A stretch of 49,421 nucleotides of DNA from Chromera velia (Eukaryota; Sar; Chromeraceae). A program made the position numbers and the translations under genes. Where the stretch lies: NCBI GenBank assembly GCA_018398765.1, contig JAHBMJ010003616.1, positions 1 to 49,421 of the forward strand, read 5' to 3'. A model generated the notes under the pieces. It was not told the DNA's origin and made no database searches. It was given only the letters and a program-made list of their open reading frames with translations. Shown piece after piece: positions 10,764 to 20,967 of the stretch (the first letter of the stretch is position 1; every line of letters begins with the position of its first letter).

Positions 10764-13700
10764 GTCCCCAAAAAACGAACCCCATGCTGCAGATCAACTC
10801 TCCTTCTGGATTTGAGACGATTGAGTCCAACCCCGGGGCCGAGATGGAAATCGGCGAGCTGATGAGGGACAAAGTGAAGGAGAGAGAGGAGGCCTGGATG
10901 AAGGAAGTCGGGCAGAGACACGACGAAAACGGAATACCAATTGTCAGCTTGTCGTGTTGTTTCCCTGTGCCGATGAAAGCGGAGTTTTACTGTAGAGTCT
11001 CTGATATGTCCTGTCACGGCGTCTCAGTGGTCCCGATTCATTCATTCGTTCATTCAGTCATACATTAATTCTTTCATGCATACGTTCCTTCGCTCGCCCA
11101 TTTACTCCCTCACTAACTCACTCACTCGCTCACTCCTTCTTGCGCTCAATGCACTCGATCAGCGTATTGTGTCGTCTTGGAGCTGAGGAAACCCACTCTG
11201 ATCCTATCGCAACTCTTTCTCACATCTCACGCCCCTCCGTGTTCTCCCCCTAAGCGGACACCCTCGAGATACAGTGTACCCCTCTCCGATTTGTTGGGAC
11301 GAAACGCTGCGGTCTTTCCTTTCTCCAATGTCTCTTCCCCCCCGCTTCCACTGCCTCTTTTTCAATCTGAAACAACATTTTCTCTCTTCGCTTCAAGTCC
11401 CTCCAGTCAACATATTTGTTTCTTTTCTGTATGGGTATTTGTTGCGAATCGGCAATGCAGGCTGGTTTTATGCATGGATGCTGGGAGAGTGACAAGAACA
11501 AAACAGTCGAGGCACGGGTCGCCGAGTGGGACTCAAAGGAGACGCCTCGATGGGGATTCTTCAAAAATCCCCGTCAGTCAGTCAGTCAAACAGTTTCCGT
11601 CTTCCCCCCGTCTTCCCTTGTTGTCTCTCTTTGTAAGCCCTGAAGCTCTGCTCTCTTTCTTCCAATTGGTTGCCTAAGCGCGAAGTGAAGGTCGAAAGTA
11701 GCGACAAAAAGCAAACACCTCTGCATACTCTCACAAAAGGGAAGGATCTCCGATCCGTGTGAGCGTATGATTATGATGATGTCCGCATATTATGTCAATG
11801 CAGCCTTTCAAGAGCCGACAGATGAGGAAATCTACGAGATCTTGGCAAAGCAACGGTTGAGGCAGGAGAAGCAGGTGTTGGAGACTGACTCGAGGATCGA
11901 GAAAATGACCGAAGATCTTATGGTCAGGAACTTGGGGAGAGAGAGAGAGAGAGAGAGAAAGAAAGAAAGAAAGAAAGAAAGAAAAGGAAGGAAGGAAGGA
12001 AGACTGGACCTGCCTGGCAATGTGACTACCCTCTTTGCTCTTCTGCTCTCTTCTCTTCTGTCGTCTCTTTCTCTTGTGTCTAAAATCGTTTCCTTCCACC
12101 TCTTCCGCTGACCCTCCAGCGCATTCTCAGATAGGATTCGATTCTATGGAATCAATCATGCAAGGGAGAGAGACTTGTTTCACTTTGAGGAAGGAAAATC
12201 CTCAGCGTTCCCCAAGCAGTCTCTCTCTCTGTCTGTCTGTGAGAGAATGATTAAGTCATCAGGTCCTCTCGACCCATCCATCCTCCACTGTGGTGAACGA
12301 CTGCACAACACAGAAATGAATGCAATTGTTGTCTGAAGTCCAAACTGCGTGGATGGGTGCACGCCCCTTGCCTCCCAGTTTACGTGCATGTCTTTCCCTT
12401 TCCTTCTTCCTCTTTGCTGTTGCAGTTCCGTCCAGAGAACGCGACAGCCGCACAGGAGGTGCTGGAGACCCTCGAGGAAATAGACCTGCCTGAGGATGTC
12501 AGTGGGTCAGGGGGTGGGTGGGTCCTTTGTGTTCTGACATATATTCGGTGCATCTGTGGGTGCTTGATTCGTGATTTCTTTCTTTTCAAGGGGNGGGGGG
12601 GGGGGGGCTGAGAAATCTTTGTCTCTCCATCTGTCGTCTGTTTGGCTACGGCTGCATGACGTCTGTTTGACTGACGGGCAGAAGCGTAGAAGGGCAAGCA
12701 AACATGTGGAGAGGATGACAATGAGCGGGCTTATTGAATTGACATTTAATCGAATTCTATGCCTATTGCCTCGCTGCCTGTCTAGTCGTGGCTGTCTGCC
12801 AAGAATATGAAAGGTCGTATGAATAGACTGTCTGTCTCTGTCCGTCTGTCTCTGTCTGTGTGCGCAGATGAAGATCAAGGCGTTGAGGGAGAGAAGGGAG
12901 GCCGCGGAGGAAGAGCAGGGGATTATAGTGTCCTTCTGGCAGGTGGGTGGGTAGGTTGGCAGGCAGGGATGCGGAACCAGAATATCCTTCTTTTTGTCCT
13001 TGGATAGATACAGAGTGCTCTTTGTCTCTCTCAGGCGCGAACACACACACCTCTAGTTTTTTTTCTTTTTTTACATTCCATCGATTCATTTGTTTATTGT
13101 TCTTGCTTGCTTGCTTGCTTGCTTGCTTGTTTGCTTGCTTGCTTGCTTGCTTGCTTTTGTTGCTTCTTGTCTTGTACGGAGACATGCGGGCGAGGGCACA
13201 GCAAGGAAGATCAAAAAAGAGAAAGCAACTGTAGAAGAGAAATGCACAGAACAGTACGCCATCCATCCGGCTTCCAAATGAGAGCTCTCCCGCGCAGCCT
13301 TTCGCAGAGCTCTTTCGAGCTTGCTGAAAAGCAAGTCTTTCTCTCTTCTAAATTTAGACAACGAAACCTGTTTCAGTTTTTCGTGTTCTCGAGTAAGGCC
13401 TTTGCTGTTTGATGCCGTATGCGGACCTTCGTGTTCCTTGTGGCCGTCCTTCATGCCTGTTTTTTCCGGTGACTACCAGCACTCTTGCTTTTTGCCTGCC
13501 TGCCTGCCTGCCTGCCTGACTTTCCGTCCGTCTGAATGCAGTCTCTCGTCGGTCGTGGAAACGAACAGGGAGTCATGTTTCTGGGAATCGAGACGGCGTA
13601 CCTGCAAATCGGTCGGTGGGTTTGTGTGCGTGTGGGCGTGCATGGATTTGGACGTGCATCTGTTTTCTTCAAGAAGCATTCATTCTTTTGCTCCCTCCCT

Positions 13701-15478
13701 CCCTCTCGGGAGCCTTCTGGATACACACCGGAGGGGGAGGGAGGGCAACACACAGACAGGCAGACTGACTGGAGGCTGCTGCCCTCACTCATATTACAAG
13801 ACGCTAACAAATGTGAGATACGCCGCGGTAGAGGGCGACGAGCTTTCCCCCCCCTATCGCTTCCTTACCTCTGTACTCCATCTCCCTTTCTTTCTTCCGT
13901 TCTTTCTTTCTTTCTTTCTTTCTTTGTCTTCATTCATTCAGGTCACGGGGTGTTGCTGATCACGTTGGCGTTAATGTCCAATTTGTACTACGACCAGAAC
14001 ATCCTGTTCTCTCTGCCTGACGCTTGGAGAACTGCATTGGCTCAGGTAGGTACCTATTTTTTCTTTTTTCTCAAATACCCCCTTCCCTTCCCTCTCGTAC
14101 CTTCTCTCCTCGTCTATCTGTGTCGATCTGTCTGTCTCTTTGTGTCTGTCCTGAACTACATATATGCAGAATGTCCGTCTGTCTCTTTGTCTTCGTGGGA
14201 AACCGCAAAAAAGGGAAATGAGGAGGAGAATGGAGAGTGTTCGATGGGTCCATTTCTGTTTCTATATCTGCTTGCTAGCCTGCAAGCCTTCATTCTTGTT
14301 CGTCTGAATTTGGGCGACGTCCTTTTGAATCGGTCTGATTTTGTGATGGTCTTTTCTCTTTCCCCGCCTTTCAAAGTAGACAGGAACCTGTATAGGCATT
14401 TGGAGACCGTTCGAAGCAGATTCTTTTTCTTTTCTCTCCTGGTCTGAGGGTTCACCATCGTCGCATGTCTTGATTGTGTGTCTTCTTCTCAATTCTTCTT
14501 TCTGCCTGTCCTTGTCCTGTCCCGCCTGCAGGGTGTCACCATTGTTGCCTCCGTCAACCTGGCTATGGCCTTTCAGGCCAGGAAGGCCGCCATAGAGAGA
14601 CAGGTCGGGCGATCGGAAAAACGTTCTCTTCCACAAGCTTGGCACTCTTTCATGCTTGGATACAGCGAGTTACTTTTCTGCACTACTCTCTTTGTTTTGC
14701 TATTCTCCACGGCTTTTTCTATCTGTGGAGCTGCTCCTTCCTTCAGCTTTTGGGATTCGGAAAACTTTTTTCACGCGGATTTATATTGCTTCCCCATTTT
14801 CTGCCCTTTGTTCTTCCGTCTCCTGTGGCTGTCTGGCTGTCTGCAGTTGTCGCCGCTTTTCTGGTTTCTGAAGACTGCGGCACTCGGAACTCTCTCCTGG
14901 AGGCAACTAATGCAGGTCGGTGTTTGCTTTTCCCTTTTCTCGTCTCTTCTCTTCTCTTCTCTTCTTTTTGAATTTGTGCTTGGTCATGCTGCAGCGTGGA
15001 GAGGGAGACATGCAAGCACAAGAGGGAGAGCACCGGGAGGGGAAGGAAACAGTTTCATTTCTTTTTTTTTATTGCATCCATACGTATATTCTGCGCTGTC
15101 TTTGTGCCTGTTTCTCTTGCCCTCGGTGGTTCTCCTGTCCTTCCAGGTTTTGCTTTTCCCTCTCGGTCCTTCACCTCCCATTTTCTCATTTTCGCCAGAC
15201 GTTGTATCAGAAGGTGCCTGTATTTCAGCTGACAAACTCGCCTGCACTACAACTCAATGACCCACCCACTGCATTCTGTGTTTCGGAAAATGCTCGGGTC
15301 CACGTTGCAGACACGGACAATTGCGGAGAAGAAACAGCTGCGCGATGCGAGAAAGAAAAAGCGAGCGGACCGTCTCGCACGAGAGGCACAAGAAAGAGAA
15401 GCGTCCAAGAGGAAGAAAAAATCGCGCACTTCTGCTTCTGGGTCGAAGCGCCGAGAGAAGCAGAAAGTCTTAGACTAG
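7928..15478 (+). CDS. Predicted plastid-targeted membrane protein, about 732 aa, 15 exons, family unknown
   Basis: Exons: 7928-8075, 8151-8860, 9254-9341, 9632-9684, 9919-10060, 10285-10331, 10793-10942, 11461-11572, 11804-11922, 12426-12497, 12868-12942, 13542-13611, 13942-14045, 14532-14603, 14847-14915, 15311-15478. The 9341/9684 junctions are uncertain (9345/9698 also keeps frame); counted separately this is 16 segments. Phases close to a multiple of three. The N-terminus has a hydrophobic signal segment (FVLFGGLLFSVGVS) then FNARPLRLSS, a bipartite plastid leader with Phe at the likely cleavage site. The middle is very acidic and helical (Glu runs, SDEDDVDRIFREEKRRRQ). Near the C-terminus are three hydrophobic segments (GVLLITLALMSNLYY; GVTIVASVNLAMAF; LFWFLKTAALGTL), followed by a Lys/Arg-rich tail. 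I infer a plastid integral membrane protein. I do not recognise the family and give no function. Most donors are GTCAGx or GTCGGx. Confidence 0.72.
12590..12608. other. Ambiguous base in a G homopolymer
   Basis: An N lies at 12594 inside a run of about 18 G, in an intron of the plastid-protein gene. It marks a place where the assembly is uncertain about homopolymer length. Confidence 0.95.
13103..13157. repeat. (CTTG)n microsatellite in an intron
   Basis: About 13 CTTG units with one GTTTG break, within an intron of the plastid-protein gene. The Cys/Leu/Ala-rich frame it encodes is an artefact. Confidence 0.9.
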
Positions 15479-15659
15479 CGACTCGGGCAGTATAGATTCA
15501 AGCTGTCACCGCAATGGCATGTATGAGTAGTCGGATGTTTTGATGTTGCGTTCATGCATGCATTGTGCATGCTCAGTGTCTGACGATGAACAGCTAGAAT
15601 GATTCGCCCGGGGATTTTCGGGGAAACCGTGAAACATCAGTGCAAATGTTATGTTTACA

Positions 15660-15791
15660 TGCACACACACACGCGCGCGCGCACACACACACACACATAC
15701 ACACACACACATACACACACACACACGCACACACACACACACACATACACACACACACACACCCAGAGAGAGAGAGAGAGAGAGAGAGAGT
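15660..15791. repeat. (AC)n/(GC)n/(AG)n microsatellite
   Basis: Alternating purine/pyrimidine tract of ACAC with GCGC interruptions, then (AG)n, starting about 180 bp after the stop codon of the plastid-protein gene. Confidence 0.92.
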
Positions 15792-16475
15792 TGATGCCTA
15801 TGTACTTCAATCTAGACTTCAATTAAAATGTAGATTGAAATCTAAAGGGGGAAAATATTAAGAATAGACCTTTTGCACTATATATAGTATAGAACCTTTT
15901 CCTATAGACCTTTTCATTTTTTAAAATTAGTATTGCTGCATGTGAGTCTAATTGTTCGATCGTCGTCTGAAAATTTATAGGATTCCCCAGTTAGTAGAAA
16001 TCATAACTAGAACATAGATTAACTCTAGGATTAACCTCTAGGAGGCTAGAGTTTCTGTCTTCACGTTGCCGACAGAAGTTTTGAGTTGGTAGAACACAGT
16101 TGTCCGTGAAGCAGCTTACAAGCCTAGAAGCTCATCAAGGGCTCACGCCACAAACTGCGACTCGAGCTTGAGCAATACGCTTGCAAAGCAAACGTGCCCC
16201 TCAAGCATCGCGGCTCAAAAAGCATGCGCGTGCGAGCATTGCATGCTGCCTGCAACACTGCACATCGCAACACTTTGCAACGATTAATTTCACATCGAGC
16301 CATAACTCACTTAAGCCGTTACCGAGACCAAACCTTGAACCATTACATAAGCCAAACCAAATCAATGCTTGAAGAACTTGAATGCCAAGAACCATCATGC
16401 AGCAGCGCAAACAAAACAAAACAAAACACGAATGGATCCGATATTCAATTGTGTACGATGCAGGCCCAAGGTCGA
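15792..16475. other. AT-rich intergenic DNA, probable 3' flank of the RT element
   Basis: No supported gene. It holds a TATATA-rich patch (15880-15890), CTAG-rich short repeats (16010-16060) and a mixed-composition stretch from 16080 that adjoins the stop of the reverse transcriptase ORF. It may be the 3' untranslated part of that retroelement, but no poly(A) or terminal repeat marks an end. Confidence 0.4.
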
Positions 16476-18806
16476 TCATACCAAGTGAAACAGATCGCAA
16501 GATGATTCACCCACTAAATAGAACAGGCTGTCTGTCGCTTTCTGAACCTCCCCTTTGCTGAATCCGAATTGCAAAAGCTCCCACCCCAATGCCCTGAGTA
16601 CTTCTTTAGACTTGCTATCAGGGCACAGAGAAAAAAGGAAAGCGCGCTGCAGGTGGCTTCTGAGAATGGTCTCTCTCTGCTTCCGGGGTACCGCTGACTG
16701 CGCATGTGCAAAGTGAGGAAAGACGAGAGGGACAAAAATGTTCTCGTCTGTTCCTACCTTGTCTGTACAGCCATTCACGTCCTTCGGATGCAGAAAGAGA
16801 CGCAAGCAGCACTGGCATAGATGAAGATCAAACTGAAGAAAACTGCTTCCTTCCTGCCTCTCCAACACACACTCCACCGCATAAAAATCCGGAAGCGACC
16901 AACTGCTGATCACATGATCCCGACACTGATCGAAAGGCAATCGAGATACTATGATCCGGTCGTCCATCCATCTGCACATCAAACGGGACGGCAGAATCCT
17001 TCCTTTCGCTTCTCCTCCTCTGCTATACGGCAGAAGCTGTGTCACCCCCCGAGCCCGTGACCACTCCCATTCCGCAAAACCAGCTATCAGATTGGCAAGA
17101 CCCGGCGACAAAGGCGATCCTTGCGCCAGTCCCTCCTTCTGTCGAACAACCCTCGTACCCACCCGCACAAGACACGTCGAGAGGTCCAGTCGAATCAGGT
17201 CAGTCAGTTCATCAAACGAAAAGACAGTAGCGTTTTGATATCTGCCATGTGTGCAGAGAAATGCTTTCCTCTTCCTGTGTGCGTTTGGAGTCCAACGTCT
17301 CCCCTCCCTACCTGGCCTATGTGAAATGAATGTCCTCTCTCCCCCTCTGCCAGGCAGAGCAATGTACGCATACCTCTCTTTCTCTTTCAACTCTTCCAAC
17401 AGTCTTCTCAGCTGATGCAGCACAAGCGCCCTTGGTATGGACGGAAAGAAGTTCTTGATGTCATGCACCGCAACCGCTACGGAGCACATCGATACCTCTT
17501 GTTTCGCTTTGTGCGTCACGTTGCTGAGCTGTACACACTCTACCCTTGAAGACCCGTCGTTCATCTTTGCAACCGCCTCAATGAATGGAAAGGGAGAGAA
17601 CAGCGTTCCATGAGGCCTCATGGCCACAATCAGACCGTTGAGCATCCTACACCCCATCCCAAATGCCCTCTTCCATGCATGCTGTGCATAAGAGACCAGC
17701 GGTCTCCACTTGAGCAGCGCAAGCGAAGCTGGGTACCCCTCCTGAAAAGTCTTCCACTTTAGCCAGACAATGCCGACCCCAAACTTGTGCTTCTTCCCCT
17801 CCCCTGGAGAAACCTTTCCCGCAATACTCCCCAAGAAGCCCGGATGAGAGCAATCAATCAGTCTTTCCATGAGGTCTCTCACCTGCCCCTCACTCAACAT
17901 CTTGTAATCAAGTGAACTGACAAAGAACTTCTTTACCCCTTCCCCAAACACCCGAGGACAGACAAAGAAAATGTCTCCAGCACTTCGATCTACTTGCCCC
18001 ATTGCCAGATTCCGTTTAAGGTCCTCGCATATGTCCTTCCCTGGCATAGACACCCCTGCCCCTTCCCACAGAAAAGCAAAGTCTCGAAATGCTTCCCTCA
18101 GTTCTCTCGTGACAGCTGCTCTCCTTCCCTCCGCTCCTCCCATTTCTCTAATTCCCTTCATTCTCTTGTGTCTGTTCACAACTCGCTCCACTGCCCCACT
18201 CACCCTCCCTGCAACATACTGTGCAGACTGGCAGAAACGCGAACGAGCACTCCAATTGCTTGGTGTCCCTACCATTCTTTGCAGTCCTTCCACCCGCGAC
18301 CAGATATCAACCACATGACCCTCTACTGTCCTGAACCCATACATCTCTGCAAGTCTTCCGCAGTCATATGGCAAGTTTTCAGGAGTACACACCTTCTCAT
18401 CTTCAGCCCACTTCTTCATGTTTGAAAGAAGCTTCACCAAATTTTGTGGAGTTTCTGGCCTAAGACGAAATCTGTATGAATCCCCAAACCTTTCCCGAAG
18501 TACTTTCCTAACTGCTGCCCTCACTGGCTGAAAGGCTTGCATTGGAATCTTCAGATCAATCTGACTGCATTCTTCTCTCATTTTCCAGAATGTCCATCCC
18601 TTCACTTCACACAAACGGCGAATGTTCAACCAAAAAACCTGTCGAAAGAAAAGGTCAGAGGCAGTACGAAGAAATCTCTTCAACAAAATCTTTGCGTCTG
18701 TCTCACTAAGAGGAGACCTCCTCAGTTGCGATGCCGGTCTTGGTTTCCGAGCCAAAAATGCGTAGTGCCACGTGTAGAAGAAGTTCTCACCTAGTCCCGT
18801 TCCCAT
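16476..18806 (-). CDS. Penelope-like reverse transcriptase ORF, intact
   Basis: An uninterrupted 776-codon frame from the ATG at 18806. RT motifs in order: KWRPLVSYAQHAWKR (366-380); motif A HDIKNFFPSIPR (448-459, Asp449); motif B EGLAQGSPLSPGLANL (558-573); motif C CRWMDDRIIVSR (611-622), where the usual YxDD Tyr is Trp (WMDD). Downstream, FLQFDLHL (656-663), LFLHPKDVNG, and an Arg/Gln-rich helix ending in GWELLQFGF resemble the thumb of Penelope-like elements rather than LINE or LTR RTs. The first ~360 residues are helical and not recognised. No GIY-YIG, AP-endonuclease, RNase H, protease or Gag domain is visible, so the element looks endonuclease-less. It is GC-richer than its AT-rich surroundings, and no terminal repeats were found. 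The absence of stop codons suggests recent activity or selection. A domesticated RT gene is the main alternative. Confidence 0.75.
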   Translation of the reverse strand: MGTGLGENFFYTWHYAFLARKPRPASQLRRSPLSETDAKILLKRFLRTASDLFFRQVFWLNIRRLCEVKGWTFWKMREECSQIDLKIPMQAFQPVRAAVRKVLRERFGDSYRFRLRPETPQNLVKLLSNMKKWAEDEKVCTPENLPYDCGRLAEMYGFRTVEGHVVDIWSRVEGLQRMVGTPSNWSARSRFCQSAQYVAGRVSGAVERVVNRHKRMKGIREMGGAEGRRAAVTRELREAFRDFAFLWEGAGVSMPGKDICEDLKRNLAMGQVDRSAGDIFFVCPRVFGEGVKKFFVSSLDYKMLSEGQVRDLMERLIDCSHPGFLGSIAGKVSPGEGKKHKFGVGIVWLKWKTFQEGYPASLALLKWRPLVSYAQHAWKRAFGMGCRMLNGLIVAMRPHGTLFSPFPFIEAVAKMNDGSSRVECVQLSNVTHKAKQEVSMCSVAVAVHDIKNFFPSIPRALVLHQLRRLLEELKEKERYAYIALPGRGGERTFISHRPGREGRRWTPNAHRKRKAFLCTHGRYQNATVFSFDELTDLIRLDLSTCLVRVGTRVVRQKEGLAQGSPLSPGLANLIAGFAEWEWSRARGVTQLLPYSRGGEAKGRILPSRLMCRWMDDRIIVSRLPFDQCRDHVISSWSLPDFYAVECVLERQEGSSFLQFDLHLCQCCLRLFLHPKDVNGCTDKVGTDENIFVPLVFPHFAHAQSAVPRKQRETILRSHLQRAFLFSLCPDSKSKEVLRALGWELLQFGFSKGEVQKATDSLFYLVGESSCDLFHLV

Positions 18807-18934
18807 TCCAGCCCTGTCGCTCGCTCTGTGACTATGTTAACTCTAGTGTTAACTTTCATGCACTTAATTCTTTTTTTAATTTTTTTAAATCACTTAATAT
18901 TGACGTATTAAAATTTTGAGCCCCAGGCCGACCC
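18807..18934. other. AT-rich spacer between RT ORF and inverted-repeat element
   Basis: A short AT-rich stretch with T-runs (18868-18890). No feature recognised. Confidence 0.4.
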
Positions 18935-19139
18935 TGCAAAAATGAGTGAATTTACAAATAAATTTAAGTGAATATAATTAAATGTTTTTTTTTATTAATT
19001 TAGATTAGAATTTAGATGAATTTAGATTAATTCAAGTGAATTTACAAGTCGATTTTGAGTATAAATTCAGTAATAAATTTAGTTTTAAATTTATTATGAA
19101 ATGAATTTAAGTGAATTAATTTTTTTTTTATTTTTTTTT

Positions 19140-19248
19140 ATTGATTGATTGATTGATTGATTGATATGTTCCGCCCTAGGGCCTTCCCGCTATATCTATC
19201 TGATTGATTGATTGATTGATATGTTCCACCCTAGGGCCTTCCCGCTAT
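19140..19248. repeat. Two direct copies of a (GATT)n plus CCCTAGGGCCTTCCCGC unit
   Basis: (TTGA)n followed by TATGTTCCGCCCTAGGGCC and TTCCCGCTAT is repeated about 55 bp later with one substitution (CCGCC to CCACC). It lies within the left arm of the AT-rich element. Confidence 0.8.
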
Positions 19249-19346
19249 GTAATTTATATTAATTAATTTCTATATAAGAAGCTCTAAATTCATTTCGAAA
19301 TGAATTTAGAAATCTAAATTTACAGTTAATTTCACTTCAAAATTCA

Positions 19347-19354
19347 CTTGTAAA
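19347..19354. repeat. Left target-site duplication CTTGTAAA
   Basis: CTTGTAAA directly precedes the terminal CAGGGTTG of the hAT-like element and is repeated exactly at 20774-20781. Confidence 0.85.
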
Positions 19355-20773
19355 CAGGGTTGTTTTTCTGGTCGGTAACAGGTCTAGTCTACCGGCAATT
19401 ACCGCTAACCGGTAATGGCCTCAGTCTGCCTTCCTTTTACCAACAAAAAAATGATAAAAATTAGGGTCCAAAAAAAAATTTCGCTTGCGGCGCCAATCTT
19501 CAAAAACGTGTTTTTAAGTGTTTATTGGCATTTGAAAAGCCTATTCACAAAAAAAAAAAAAAAGATATTAAAAAAATATAAATTTTTAACTGTTTCACCC
19601 CTTAAGTGGCAAAAAGTTCTAACAGCTCTATGATAGCGTCTGTCCAACAACTACTCTCTTTTTTGACTTTGCTTCATCTCTCACTATTCTGCTTCTCTGT
19701 ATATCAGGCCTTGACCATCGTTAGAGAGCAATCAAAGTAAGAGACGGAAAAAGTCTACTTTTTTCTGAAAAACGAGGAGATGGTAAGCCTGCGGCTCTGT
19801 ACTTGTGCAGCCCCTGCCCAGTTTGCTGAGGGGGGAGGAGCAAGAAGAACATTGCCTCCTCGAGCTCACCCCGTGGTACGGCTGAGCAAGAAGAATGAAA
19901 GAGAGTCACTCTCCCTACCACAGGACCAAACAGCTTCCGTTCACACTGTTCCTTTCCTTATCTCTGTTCGCCTATATGCACAAGCCCAAATTGTTACCCA
20001 ATCGACTTAATTCCATTCACACACTTGCCATTCCTGTCTCCGTCCGCTTAATAATTATAATTATACACAAAGGTCCACTCGCTTTTCGTTCCCATACTCG
20101 CTCTCCCCATCTCTGTCTGCTCACACACAAACCCAATTGCCTTTCGTTCACATACTTGCCTTCCCTGTCTCTATGAACACCTAACCGCCTTTCGTTCACA
20201 TACTCGCTTTCCCTGTCTCTGTTCGTTTATTTACTTATGATTCTTTCATGTCTGCTTGCTTGTAGATGGCAAATCTCTACCCCCCTGGGTCTCCGGAGTC
20301 AGAGGCCCTTCGAGGCCTCAGATATCAGCTTTTAGCGGCGGGTCTTTCTTTAGAGGCTGGAGCACTGGATTGGGGGGACCGCCCAAACTTTGAGGCGAAC
20401 TCTTTCCGTTATTGGAATCGCGCGGGTGCATCTGTTTAGGCCAGCTATGGTCATTGCTGCCAGCGGTTCTCTGTCTTTAGACGCCAAGTGCAAGATGGGA
20501 CCCATCGCTTCGACTTGCATCATCTTCAAGCACACTGGCTGCATAGCTGTCCCTACAGATAACGCATTGACTTTTTGAATTGACCTTAAGTCTAGCCTTA
20601 AGTAATTGATTGATTGACCTATAAATACCTATAACCTAGGACTTAGGTTATTGAAAAGTGTTAGTGACTATTAGAATTTTGCTAAGTGTTTGCCGACTGC
20701 CAGCAAACTCTGCCGGTAATTATCGGTTACCGGTAATGAAGCTTGTCTACTGCCGAAAAAATCGGCAACCCTG
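19355..20773. mobile_element. Non-autonomous hAT-like DNA transposon, 1419 bp, with captured sequence
   Basis: The ends are CAGGGTTG on the left and its exact reverse complement CAACCCTG on the right, flanked by the identical 8-bp duplication CTTGTAAA. An 8-bp target duplication with a short TIR opening CAGGG is characteristic of hAT transposons. Subterminal motifs of the form CCGGYAATTAYCGSTWACCGG follow the left TIR (19392-19413) and precede the right one (20713-20735), plausible transposase-binding sites. No transposase is encoded. The interior holds five reversed units of the window's minisatellite (19896-20230) and exon-like pieces: an acceptor-like ATATCAG at about 19709 with a GTAAGAG donor near 19737, and an acceptor TTGTAG before an ATG frame at 20266-20439. 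This suggests capture of host DNA (Pack-type). Confidence 0.8.
19896..20230. repeat. Minisatellite units, reversed, inside the hAT-like element
   Basis: About five degenerate units read as the reverse complement of the 538-1940 array (for example CCTTTCGTTCACATACTTGC followed by CTTCCCTGTCTCT). They are interrupted by an AATTATAATTATA insertion near 20050. They lie between the two transposon ends, so they were carried in with the element or expanded after insertion. Confidence 0.8.
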
Positions 20774-20781
20774 CTTGTAAA
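20774..20781. repeat. Right target-site duplication CTTGTAAA
   Basis: Exact repeat of 19347-19354, directly after the terminal CTG of the hAT-like element. Confidence 0.85.
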
Positions 20782-20967
20782 TTCACTTAAATTCACCTAA
20801 ATTCATCTAAATTCACTGCTTAAATTCACGTAAATTCATCTAAATTCACTTAAATTCATTTATAAATCTTTTTATTCTGGAAATCGAAACTGAATCAAAC
20901 ACTCACTACTTCTTCACCATACATTCATGAGCACCATCTAGTTAGTATAAATTCACTCATTTTTGCA

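Larger units (their letters stand above)
18935..20967. mobile_element. AT-rich inverted-repeat element (MITE-like) carrying a nested hAT-like insertion
   Basis: A 20-bp sequence TGCAAAAATGAGTGAATTTA at 18935-18954 recurs as its exact reverse complement at 20948-20967. Both arms then contain many copies of a GAATTTA(G/A)(A/G)TGAATTTA-type motif facing inward. If the hAT-like insertion (19355-20773 plus one target copy) is removed, the host would be about 0.6 kb with AT-rich arms and no coding capacity, typical of a MITE. No convincing target duplication was found at these outer ends, so the exact termini are uncertain. Confidence 0.55.
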
